From Litomosoides sigmodontis (taxonomy: Eukaryota; Nematoda; Chromadorea; Rhabditida; Onchocercidae), in contig OY718804.1 of assembly GCA_963070105.1 (NCBI GenBank), forward strand, positions 310,001-374,000: a DNA stretch of 64,000 bases, written 5' to 3'. Under the pieces are notes generated by a model. It made no database searches, was not told the origin of the DNA, and saw nothing but the letters and a program-made list of their open reading frames with translations. Made by a program: the position numbers and the translations under genes. This document shows, piece by piece, positions 1 through 11,200 of the stretch. Every line of letters starts with the position of its first letter. Positions within the stretch are counted from its first letter, which is position 1.

Positions 1-3
1 TAT

Positions 4-166
4 TTATTTTGAATTTTTGCAATATTTATCTTCAACCTTCCATTTTGACTTGTAGTTGCGGAAAGCGTATAGTGTAAAAGACATGCGATTCAAATTTTCA
101 CATTCCGATCCATAAAATGTGAATACTTGGAAGTTTAAATTCACTTCATCATCATTAATCGCCTCC
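4..166 (-). CDS. Possible terminal exon of an unidentified gene (partial)
   Basis: On the minus strand a TTTCAG acceptor (complement at 167-172) is followed by an open stretch ending in TAA at 4-6. It encodes about 53 residues with several Cys and aromatic residues (for example FTFYGSECENLNRM), which looks protein-like rather than low-complexity. I do not recognise the family. A second open stretch in another minus frame lies just upstream (about 170-290) and also reads protein-like, so this could be two exons of one gene, an unannotated frameshifted relic, or chance. No upstream exon, start codon or intron could be joined in phase. Confidence 0.25.
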
Positions 167-1643
167 CTGAAACCACAAATCAGCAAAGCACTCATGCGTG
201 CCCGATCCAGGAGTACCCCTTAAAGTGAGTTTGTGACCGAAACTGGAAATACCAGCATTATGGCCGTAGCATTCCATGATGTCGCCTTGTGAAACAATAC
301 AATTTCATCACTGCTACGTTGGGAGGACTTGTAATTTGTGCTGAATTTTCTCGATGTGGCTTTTCTCAAATTTTATAGAAATTAATTAATTCAGTCAATT
401 TTGAAGATTCAAAAAAATTAGTTCCTACACCTTTGAAAGCATTTCTGTTTCTTTTACTAAACGTAACAGCAAGAAAATATTGAGGGGTTAGGGTGTGGAA
501 TATTTTCGACGATTAATTGAGGAGATGAATAAGTTAACGGAGCATTGAGCGTGATTACTGTATCAATGCTACATTATGCCATTTTATAAAATGCATGAGT
601 GAACAACATTATGGCAGAGCAAGAGATATGCGCAAATGAACGAGCTGAAGAAGAAGGAAGCTAAGAGAAGCCGAATAATTAATGTGATTGATGTGAAGTA
701 TAAGTCGTCAGATCATTGTATGTTTTCCTAGCGGATCACTTCGGGATGATCTCTTCCGTCTCTTTCCTCATTGCTTTCTGAAATTTCGGATATTTTTCGG
801 ATATTACCACGCTGGCATAGCTTTATTCAGCTTACGCTTCTGTATTTGCCTAGAGCTAAGGAAAACGGGCAAACAATTATCTGAGTTTAGTTTACATCAA
901 TTCGATGACGAAGAAAAGTAAGGATGAAGTGGATGAATTGTCTCACAACAGTTTAAACAAATTCTTTCTTACTTCAAAATTCCTTCGAAATATTTTTTAA
1001 ATTGCCGGTTATTTGCAAATATTTCCATCAGATAGCAGAAAAAAGGCGAGAAAATAAGCAATTGGCGACAAAAATTGTTTAATTTAAAAGAACAATTCAA
1101 AAACAAACTTCTAAAACGAAAAGGAAAGATTTTATTAGAAAGTTTAATTAAGGCTCATTCCACGAAAAGTCCATGGAAAGCGAAAAGAAAAGGGAATTAG
1201 CAAATTTCTTCGACTAATCGACCCATCAAGTACTGACCCTTGCCATCTCACAGCAGAAGACTGAAACTTATATGGTAATGATAGGACTGGAATTGAATTA
1301 ATGAATCGAAGGAAAAGGCTCATTGCCATTTGTGTTTTCTATTCATTGGAATTATTAAAATTTCATTTAGATAGTTTTTCTCTCACCTTTAATCTTAAAT
1401 TTTCTAAATTTAAGTCTAAATAACGGAGGTTTTACGGGCTAAATTTGTAGTAATTTACTGGAACGTTTTCCACAGTCTGAAATCTGTTGCTGGTGAATTT
1501 ACGATCGATTTGCCAATAAATGCATTAATTGATATATTAATTTTACAAGCAATTAAGGGGTTGGGCAGCAAGGCTCCTTCGCGCTTGTTTCACAGCGATG
1601 GAAAGGTGAGAATGATGACGCGATGACCTTTCACGAAAGAGTG
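167..1643. other. AT-rich intergenic stretch
   Basis: I see no exon or RNA gene here beyond the uncertain reading frame near 170-290. A TTTATT at about 1130 is a possible reverse-strand AATAAA polyadenylation signal for the membrane-protein gene ending at 1644. Confidence 0.5.
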
Positions 1644-4314
1644 TTACGCATCGTCGTCAGTACTACTGACCGGATAGCGATAAGTCTTCAGTTTGCTCCT
1701 CAGATAATCCACGACGTGCAATCGACCCTTCTCGTAAAGTACTTCCGACCAGATTGCCGATGCTTCATCGGCTGATACCGCCGACAAATTGCGCTGCAGT
1801 CTACCATTCTGAAAGAGCAAGCGATTAAATTCTCTGCGTTAGCAACTTATCCGTACAAATGAAAGAAACGATTAGCATTAGGGATATGCGTGAGCCGTTG
1901 GAAACTTGGAAGCATTGAATTCAAATCAAAATTTCTACATGAGCCGAAATCGAAACCTGAAAAACTCGAAGAAGTGGTTGACCTCTAATAACTGCAATTA
2001 TCCGGGCCTCGTCGTCAATTGCTATGCCAAGCGAGAAAGTTCCATTATTCGCGCCGATCCTTTCCGTAATTTCACCCTCCTTCATGGAAAACAAAAGGCT
2101 AAGCTATTTGCGCTTTGAGAAAGAGAAATGAAAAAGACCTGCGGGACTGGGAAGAATGGAACTAAAGGAGGGTCGTTGTTGTCGTTATGAATTACAGCAA
2201 CGATCTTCCCTCATTGAAGAATTTTGATAAATTAACCAACACATCCAATGCTTGATGATTGGAATGAAATTGCGCGCGCGTTCAAATAATTTGAGTGAAA
2301 TAACCTTTGAGAGTTGTAGGATGGCACTTTCGCAGCTGATGTAATAATATTTATGATGGAAAATGGCAAAATTGCACGTTTCTTTGGCGGCATTCTTGTA
2401 ATATATTTCTTCGATCAGTTTCAAATCACTCGTAAGTAGAAATAGTACATCATCGCTTCCTCCGAGCGCTAATATCCTTTCCAAGCCTATCTGCAAACTG
2501 TTCACTGCAATCGATTTTCATTTGATTTTACAGTTTCAAGCATTTCTCTTCAATTCTTTGCCAATCTCATATATCGAAATATTGCTTCCGATTCGTTGAT
2601 TAAGCAGTGTAAAAGATAATGGAATTGAAACGACCTCGTCCTCAAAAGCGGACAAGCTTTTACCAACAACGGGCAGCTTCATCTCTCTGTGCTTTTTCCC
2701 GTCTCGGTATGATATTAAATTGGTACCATTCAGGATGACAATATCGACCTTTTGTGTTACAGTCATTCCGTTTATTCTACCGGCAACGTCAATAGTTTTC
2801 ATCTGAAAAAATTCTTTTCTTCTCTCATGCGTTTTGATTTATTTGAATATTTCCACAGTGACAACATCTCTCAGCTTCTCGACTAGATCATCAACTGTAA
2901 AATGTAAAACAGGAAAAATCCGTTGTCCAACACTTCTCATTACATACTTGTAAAATAAATACTCGAAATGATAAGCTGTTGATTTGTCGTTTCACTAGCA
3001 CAATTAGTTTCATGCTTGCTGAATTATTTAAAATTCCACTCATCCAAAAAAACAAAATTAAGATTTAGTGGCTTTGAAAGAAATTTCATTTTCCCTCTTT
3101 AGTAAGCAAAGGCAATTTTATTCCAAAAGTTTTTTGTCTACTGAATTAACTGGCAATAGCAAGTAATAATAGTTTGCAGCGTACGTCACATTTGACCCAC
3201 ACGTGAGCAAAAAAATGGACAAAAAAAGCCATTGGCAACAAGTAATAATTAACAACAATAAAAGCAACAAACAATCTAGGATTATTTGTTTACGCGGCGA
3301 TGCTAAGATCTTCCAAAACATCAGCATCAACAATACTTGCTTTCTTCGTGAAAGAAATAAATATCTGTGATTTTTCCGCTTGCTTGAAACTCTCGGTGCA
3401 TCGGGAAAATCTTCCAGATATTTATTTATTCGCAAAAAAAAGTCGTTCGCATCATCACTTCTCCTATATCGACAAGAAGGTGCTGTTCGCTTCCATAGGA
3501 GAATTTCCTCTCCTGTTCAAGCATGATGGACGAGAAAACCGATATTATTACATTATACCTGTTCATTGTTTTCCGGATTTATTACCGCAATTCGACCATT
3601 GTTTGTAGCAACATAGAGAGCTCCGCTTTGCTTCGCTAATCCCACTACCTTTACATCACTGGGAAATGTCATTTCACGCAGCAACGTCATTTGCGTAACC
3701 TGCTCCATTTCTTGTCTGCCCCCCACTAAATTGTCACCACTTAGCGGTAACTGCTCGATGTGCTGGTGCAACATCAATGTCGGCAACTTTCGTCGTGAAT
3801 TTCGCGGAGTCGACTCGTGAGGTTCGGAATTATGTTGTCGGTTGCTCGCTGTTATCTTCTTCTCTCGTAAAATTGTAATATTTGTGCCTAAGAACACCGT
3901 TGTACTCCGTTGCGATGAATTCGGCTTCCTGGTTTTCGTCGGGAGTGTGGCTGATGATTGGCAAGGCCTGTCACTTTCAAACGTCGACCGTGATATTTCA
4001 TCAGTGCTAGGAAAGTCGGCAATGTCGGTGGATATTTTGGGTGTTGCAGTAGCATTAGTGGAAGTTGTACCAACGTCTGCAGCTACTGATGAATCTTCCT
4101 TGAAGCTATGCGACGTTTTTTCATTTGATTGGAAATAAGAGGAGCTGGTCGCGGCGGCGGTGTCGCGACGGGTGCTTTCCCGACTGACCCATAATTCCGG
4201 ATAGTGCGACTGTTGGGTGATTTCGGTTGGTATAGTTACCAGAATAATAACTACAGTTAATGCAGCAGAAATGATCAAACAGCAAATGATAATCATTGCA
4301 ATTATCGTCCCCAT
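1644..4314 (-). CDS. Type II single-pass membrane protein, Ser/Thr-rich stalk, unknown ectodomain
   Basis: I do not recognise this family. Proposed exons (minus): 3559-4314, 3459-3512, 3294-3391, 2996-3018, 2857-2894, 2562-2802, 2305-2504, 1644-1808; phases agree, giving 524 residues. The start is well supported: an ATTTTTAG acceptor lies five bases before the ATG, as for spliced-leader addition. Residues about 3-29 are a strongly hydrophobic segment near the N terminus with no cleavage-like region, so type II topology is inferred. A Ser/Thr-rich, probably O-glycosylated stalk follows (about 35-180). The remainder has repeated short hydrophobic beta-strand-like stretches (LYVATNNGRIAVINP, DVLFLLTSDLKLI, RLHVVDYL) reminiscent of a beta-propeller, which is inference only. 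The first and last two exons are firm; the 23-base exon 2996-3018 and the GC donor ending exon 2562-2802 are tentative. Probably nematode-restricted. Confidence 0.55.
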
Positions 4315-4320
4315 ATTTCT

Positions 4321-6410
4321 AAAAATTTCATCCTAAACTTCTCAAGAAATTGCAATAGCAGGCAGAACTGATGTATTGCTGCTAGTATTAATTATGCTTA
4401 AGAAATTTTAAATCAAAATTAACCCTAAATTTGCTAATGAAGTTTATGACGTATGTTATAGGAGCACAAGCACAAGAACGACAACAATCAGAGGATGAAA
4501 TTTAGGGTGAACGATCTTCTGAGTTCTATAAGGCGTTCCATAACTATCTCAGGCAAGATAATATTTCCCCAATTTTCTCCTTTTCCACTACTGGCCTATG
4601 AACCTGCGGAATATTTAAATTTTTCGCATGTTCACACAAAACAATCATCAACTGCAGTTTACAGAACCGATTCAACTGAATGGAACCGATTCAGTCGTTT
4701 AAATTTGAATATCAAACTATTACGCACTGACGACATTCACTCAGCTTATTTTTGAAGGATTAGAGAATCAGATCATTTTGCACTTCGCTACTTCAGTTCT
4801 TATCCAATTTCTTCTTGAAAAGATTTTGCAAAATTTAAATTTTCGAGGTCGATAAGTCGAGCGGCAAATGTTAAAAAGAACATTAAAGTAGAATTATTTG
4901 TATTATCTACCTCCCGTAATGCAATGATAGCATGGAATAGCAGAACTGAAATGCGAAGCCACCACAGGACGTGAAGCATTCAGCCCCCACGCTGTTTCCG
5001 ATAGATTGACGAAAGAATGGAAAATGGGATTGAACGGAGCAATGGATTAAACTAAGCGGTAGATTGAAGAAAACAGCACGGTTGGCATCACATGCTTTCA
5101 AATGTCACCAAAAAAAGAATTAGGCCGACAAATGACAAATTGAAATTTTTGAAAGTTCATCAAGTAACAAAAACCGATATCAGGGATCATTTAAATATGT
5201 CTTCTTCAACTCTTTCCATCTCATCCCACCCATTCCAAATAACCACCAATTTGAACTTTTGCGAAAATTGACAAATAAGAAAGAGAAAGATAGCAATGAC
5301 AGTATCTTATGATAGCAAGCAACTGAACAGCGAGCAGTAGTTAGCGGTAGGTATCCTCTCTTCGCACTGAAAGAAAAGTGGAAATTGCGCACTCAATGAC
5401 CAGACCAGCTTCTGCCCACTACATTCCTCCAACCTACCGTTGTCACATCAACCATCGACATTTTAATGAATATCATTAATTTATCATTTATGTTCGTGCA
5501 TGCCATCTTCGTTGTAACACAACCGTCCTCTTCCACTTGCTCATCGTCAGCGACATTTGGACAGACTAAAAAACTGGCATTCCATGGAGAAATCCTAGAA
5601 AGAAGGAGACTTTTTCGAGTAATTTTAATTCATTCAACTTTCTTTCACTGAAATTCTTTCCAATTTAATGCTACGACTTTGTGGCCGTACAAGACGAAAT
5701 TTAATTTTAACTAAGGATTATTTCGCATTTCTGCTTTAGCCTTAGTCTAGCCACCCTATCAGTTCCATCCACCCTACTAACAGTTACCGTGGATATTCGA
5801 TGTGACGCTTAATTGCAGCAGAATGCCTAAATTTTTTTCAAATGCAAAAGTACAATTGGTGTATACTTCCACTTACCATACTTGGTTGGTTGGATAAGTG
5901 GCTGATGAATTGAAGGAGTAAAATTCAACAAATGAGGTGGGATTCAGTTCCAAACGATGAAGCAATCCTAACGTATAGCAATCTGATGACAATTACTATA
6001 ACAACTGCATTTGTGAAGTTAATTTCAATATACTTGCTGCAGACTATCAACAATTATAAGAAATATTCCATTCCAGCACAATAATTACCACACATTTCTC
6101 TCAATTCAACACTCACAAAATTAAATTTCATTAGCAGCAACCTTGTCAAGGAGACGAGCAAGAAAATTACCATTTGCTGTTACCGCTTACTATTTATTTA
6201 CTTAATGTCATCATTTGCAAAAAGCGTTTAAATGTGTGCTGATCAACACTTCCAATGAATGTCGTCCAATGAACCGTTATGATACTTTCCTCGAGCACGA
6301 ACTTTGACCCATATTGAAGTTTTAATTATAGTCCAAAAACTTATTTTAAAAGTGCTCCCAATTTGAAAGAAAAAGAAAGCCGTACAATTGCAAAACTTTG
6401 ATGTTAGCTA
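4321..6410. other. Intergenic region between membrane-protein gene and tRNA
   Basis: AT-rich sequence with only short scattered open frames and no acceptor-exon-donor pattern that I could trust. It should hold the promoter of the minus-strand membrane-protein gene. No repeats of note. Confidence 0.5.
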
Positions 6411-6481
6411 GGTCCCGGGGAGATTTGAACTCCCGTCGCAGGATTCAAAGTCCTGAGTGCTAACCACTACACCACGGGACC
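6411..6481 (-). tRNA. tRNA-Gln (anticodon TTG)
   Basis: The reverse complement folds as a standard tRNA. The seven-base acceptor arms GGTCCCG and CGGGACC pair fully. The anticodon arm is CAGGA-CTTTGAA-TCCTG with anticodon TTG. The T arm is GGGAG-TTCAAAT-CTCCC. The D-arm region contains the A-box-like GTGTAGTGGTTAGCAC. Anticodon TTG reads the CAA glutamine codon, and the body matches the conserved eukaryotic tRNA-Gln layout. No intron is present. RNA polymerase III A and B boxes are internal (B box GTTCAAATC). It stands alone between two minus-strand protein genes. Confidence 0.96.
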
Positions 6482-8202
6482 CCAATGGCCCACGAACGTT
6501 TGGCCTCATAAACAGATTACAAAACTGAAATTGATTTTTGACCTGAAATTGATTTCAAAATATTTGAGACGAGAGAAGTTCACATTTGTTTACTGAATAC
6601 TAAATCAAAGTCGTAGGACGCGACCACACCAACGACCAAGATCAGCGCGAGGTTCGAGATATCATATTTTGAGTTGTTGAAAAAAATAACGTTAAAAAAA
6701 ACTTCGAAAGAGAGTCAGTTATTTGTACAATTTTAATGAACAGGTAAGGAGTAGGTGAAGAGCGTTACAAATATTCTCATCTTCCTCTAATGTAATCTAA
6801 AACATTCCTGAAATTAGGCCAAATTTATATACGTCGCTGTTAGGAAGGCGCAATGATCTCGTAAAACAATTTTTGTACCGAAACGCTTCCAAGAACTCTT
6901 TTGTTATTGATCTAGTATTACGAATGCGTCAAACTGTTTCCACTGTTAAGCTTACTTTGCGGTTAAAACCGGTTGCAAGCTTCATTTCGCTCTTCCCCTT
7001 CTTAATAGTGAACCACCACTCGAAATGGCTATTTTCATTACCAACAGTATGACTTCTATTACTTACCACCTCTGTACTTTCTTCGGCCAACCCAGCAAAT
7101 TCCATTCAAAGCAAGCATGATTAATATTGGGAAGAAATATCCACATAATGCATAAAAGGAATAGTCATAAATCTTGGAATATCGTGACAGATCTATTCAA
7201 TCATCAGTGGATGACGTTTATCTGACTTCGCCTGATCGATCCCTTACTCCTGCTTGTGCTATCAGTTATGCTTCATAACTGCCATTTCCATAACCTTATT
7301 TCTAATTTGTTAGTTATAATTCTTCTTATTAGTGAACTGCTTATGTGTGTTAACGAAACATATGACCACCAACGTTATATTTCCAGAACAGAGCAAAGAT
7401 AAACTGAGAGAAGACATTCAATATGAAGCTTGCAGTATCTCGAATTAGGTTTCTTAGCAAGCACTACAACGCTTACAATACATAACCCGAAAAATACAAA
7501 AAAAGAAAATCTGATACAATATCTGTAGGGGTGTAATATGACTATCTCTCCTCTCCAACTAATATGCTTTTGATACTACTATATGATCAATGATAAGATG
7601 AAATTTCCACACGACAAATGTAACAGCATTATACCCGAAACATCACGACTGAGGATTCCACGAAAGAAAGCGAATGATTATGGTTTCCGTATAACCCTAT
7701 ACTGGTTTAAAATGTTCATATTCTTAAATAGCGAAACTTTTCTGAGAGGAGAGAATTTAATTGAAAATTTTCCAAACTATATACAATGATTCTTTTGTGC
7801 TAACAGTTATTTCAATGTGTTCTACGATACTGCGATTTATTTATGGATATTGCCTTCTTATTTAACTTACGTTGTATTGAAAAAAAAAACTTCGAATATA
7901 TATACTACCACTTGATTAGTCCACTGGAAACTTTGAAAAATATTTTCTAGGTATTTTGCATTTCAAATAATCTAAGTGACGCGTCCTGCAGCCATTCAAA
8001 AATTAAACATTTTAAGATACAGTATCAAGATGCAATAAAAGACTAAGAAAAGACTAAGACGTGGTGGTGTTTCTATATTTTCTTATCTACTTCAGTTATA
8101 GAATTATTGGAGACCACAATTAGTTGGTGAGGGTACCAGTATGCCGTTAGCGGTTGTAGTATCATCAGAAACCCGCTGGTGTTTCTGGCAAAAAACGCAT
8201 AC
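6482..8202. other. Intergenic region and trehalase 3' flank
   Basis: AT-rich, without convincing exons. The part next to 8203 is the 3' untranslated flank of the minus-strand trehalase; TTTATT at about 7836 is a candidate reverse-strand AATAAA. Confidence 0.5.
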
Positions 8203-11200
8203 TTATTCTGCTATCACAGGCGTGTCATCATCCGACTTGAAGGTCAGGTCAGGTCCGTATGTTAGAAGTAAATCTAAAACAACACCATTGGTCCATCCAA
8301 ATCCTTCTTGCACTTCATATTCGCCACCACTGCCGGCCGTACTATTATTCTGAGAGGCGACGTTATACTAAAAATTCATGGTGATCACGTCTTCAGAAAA
8401 CTTGATTTCAGTACACAACCACATATATCAAATTTTAAAAATACTAACTTTCTCAAACATCCGTCCACCAGAAATAAGCCACATGCTGTAATTTCGTTTA
8501 ATCCACTTCTCGGCAATTTGACGAGCAAGTTCATGTTGACCAGTGGCACGCAAACCTTGAATTACAACCCAAGTTGTCGGTGCCCATGCGTTAGGAAAAT
8601 CCCACTGCTGCCCTGATGCTGTCAACGAACTTGGTAAACCACCCGGGAATGCTAGAACACCCATATTCGTCATGTACGACACTATTTTTTGCGGATCGAA
8701 ATCTGAAAACGAAGTAAATGAAATTTTTACAAAACTCGACGCGCCTGTCTAGAAACTTTTCCGTTCCAACAAAGCAATTTCAAAAAAACACAAACTTCAG
8801 TTTCCTGCTACATCAATTAAAAACCACGCACAATAACATCTTATTTTGGGAAAACTCTATAAAAAATGTGCTAAACCTTCGCAGCAGAAGGAAGCCTAAT
8901 TTCTTATCAAACTTTGCATTTAAACCTTTAATAAATTTCATTTAACTGTCTTGCATATTAAATAAATCGAACGATCTTACCATCATGTGTACATCCACTA
9001 AACAATGGAAAGAAATTGGTATCCATATAAAGATCGACATGACGTCCAGAGATGATATCATAATCGAACCAGCATCCACATTCCTCATTCCAGAATATCT
9101 GATGGATTGCCTGTTTCATACTTCTAAACTGCTGTTGACACTGTTCAGCACTTGACATATCGTCGATTACCTCATATAAATTAGCCATTAAACGAAGATT
9201 TCCACAAATGATTGCATTCAAATCGACTGGTAAGATCGAACTTGTTCTGGAATTACATTCGAAAATGTCCATATAACTTTAATAATATCACTGCTATCAC
9301 GCCTATCGGATTGCTCAATAATTATAATTTTCATTTCCATAAATCTTGATGAGTAATTCAATAATATCTTATTTCATGAGTAGTGAGTTTTTTGTTGTAA
9401 CCAAATAACAATTTCAAAGGATAAATTCAAGATGAAATAAGATGAAAGCAATATACCGTGTTGAACCCATTTTACCAGCTACAGGCCCATCTCGAGAAAA
9501 CCAACGTGAGCTGAAATCCCGTCCACTTTCAGCTGCAGCTGCTATATCACCCCACAAACGTTGTTTCTCTAGAACGTCCTCGATATGATGAGCGCTTTCA
9601 ACGTCTTCACGGTAGCTTTCTGGACGTGGACCAACAGCTACAACATGGTAGCGGTAGAGCAGTGATGTCACACCAGACAGCTGAATTGATCTAAAAATTC
9701 GAGGAATATTTTTCATTAATTAAAGTTCAACAATTCAAACTTGATTATGTAAACCACACGAAGTGTTATTCATTTTAAATTAAGCACTTACTTATGTTTT
9801 TGAAAAAATTCAAACTCTCTTTCGAACCAACGTGCGCCAGTGAAGACGAATTCTTTATCACCTGTTGCTTCATAATACGCATACAAACACCATGTGAGTA
9901 AGGGAGGTTGAGATCGATTCAGATAATATACGCGATTTCCATTAGGCACGTAGCCAAATCTACAAATTTAAGAATGCATTTAAACTTGTACTCATGTATT
10001 TAAGCTACACTAAGAGTTTCATTTAAAAAGAATCTAGGCTTCGAAATCAAACTCAATAAATGATGTTTTCTATGCTCTACATAATGTTAAACATAAAATT
10101 ACCTTTCGATGAGACTTCCCATATTTTCGATCATTCCACGTACAGTGTCATGCATGCCCGAAGCTAAAAGGCCTTTGATGGTAAAGAAACTATCCCAGTA
10201 GTACATTTCACGAAAACGTCCACCAGGTACAACAAATGGCTTCGGTAGTGGAATCAATGAGAACTTTTCCGGATCGGCTATAACTCGATCCGATACCTGA
10301 AATTGTAAGTACGTTAAAAAAGAAATTGATGGGTTACAACAAACCCACATAATAATTAAGCAGTCACCTACAATTATTTCCACTTAATCTCTCATGTAAC
10401 ATTAAGAAGTGTGATGGTTTTTGACAAAATATTTTTTTATATAATTTTTGGCACGAAATTTCAGCACTGCATTTATAGTCCTCCGTTTGCAAATATTCAT
10501 CCTTTAGTCAAAATAAGATCTTAAGCTTTTTGACTCCGTTAGACGGCTACACTTAAACTGGAAAGTAAAAGTATAGAAATCGACCATTCACCAGTAGTAG
10601 TATTAAAATCAGAGAAAAATGTATTCCGATACTTAGAATTTCCAAACTGTCTTAAAATTACTAGAAAAAGAAATACGAAAAAAAAACTCTAACTGAAAAA
10701 GCACGCTCCCTATTAACTAGACAGTTAGCATCAAGGTTCCATAAATTTATGCAAAGAACTGATCGAAAAAAGCAAACCTTGAGCAATACCTGTGTAGAGA
10801 GAAGCTAAAGGAAATGCCTGGAATTTAAATGAAACCTTGATGCATTTCTTAACGAACTACAAAACTACGATAAGCCTAGTTTCTAGTTGTCTAAATGATC
10901 TCTTTATAGCTTCTGCTGGTGGTAATGACGAAGCATCAATCCATTCCATTGCACATTGTTGACGACATGGGATTCCGGAAAATCCCGGAACGTAGTGATC
11001 TTCCGTTGATAACACAAACGGTAATTGTTTGCATGTATATATGCATACATATATATATAAAGATATATATATATATACGTAATGTCTATTGTTGTTGTTG
11101 TTGGCACCATTTAGATGAGCGATTCAAACCGTTTCCTGTGTACGTATATCGGGCTTCTGAATGATGTACATGATGATGATGGTGGCAGCAGGAATTCCTA

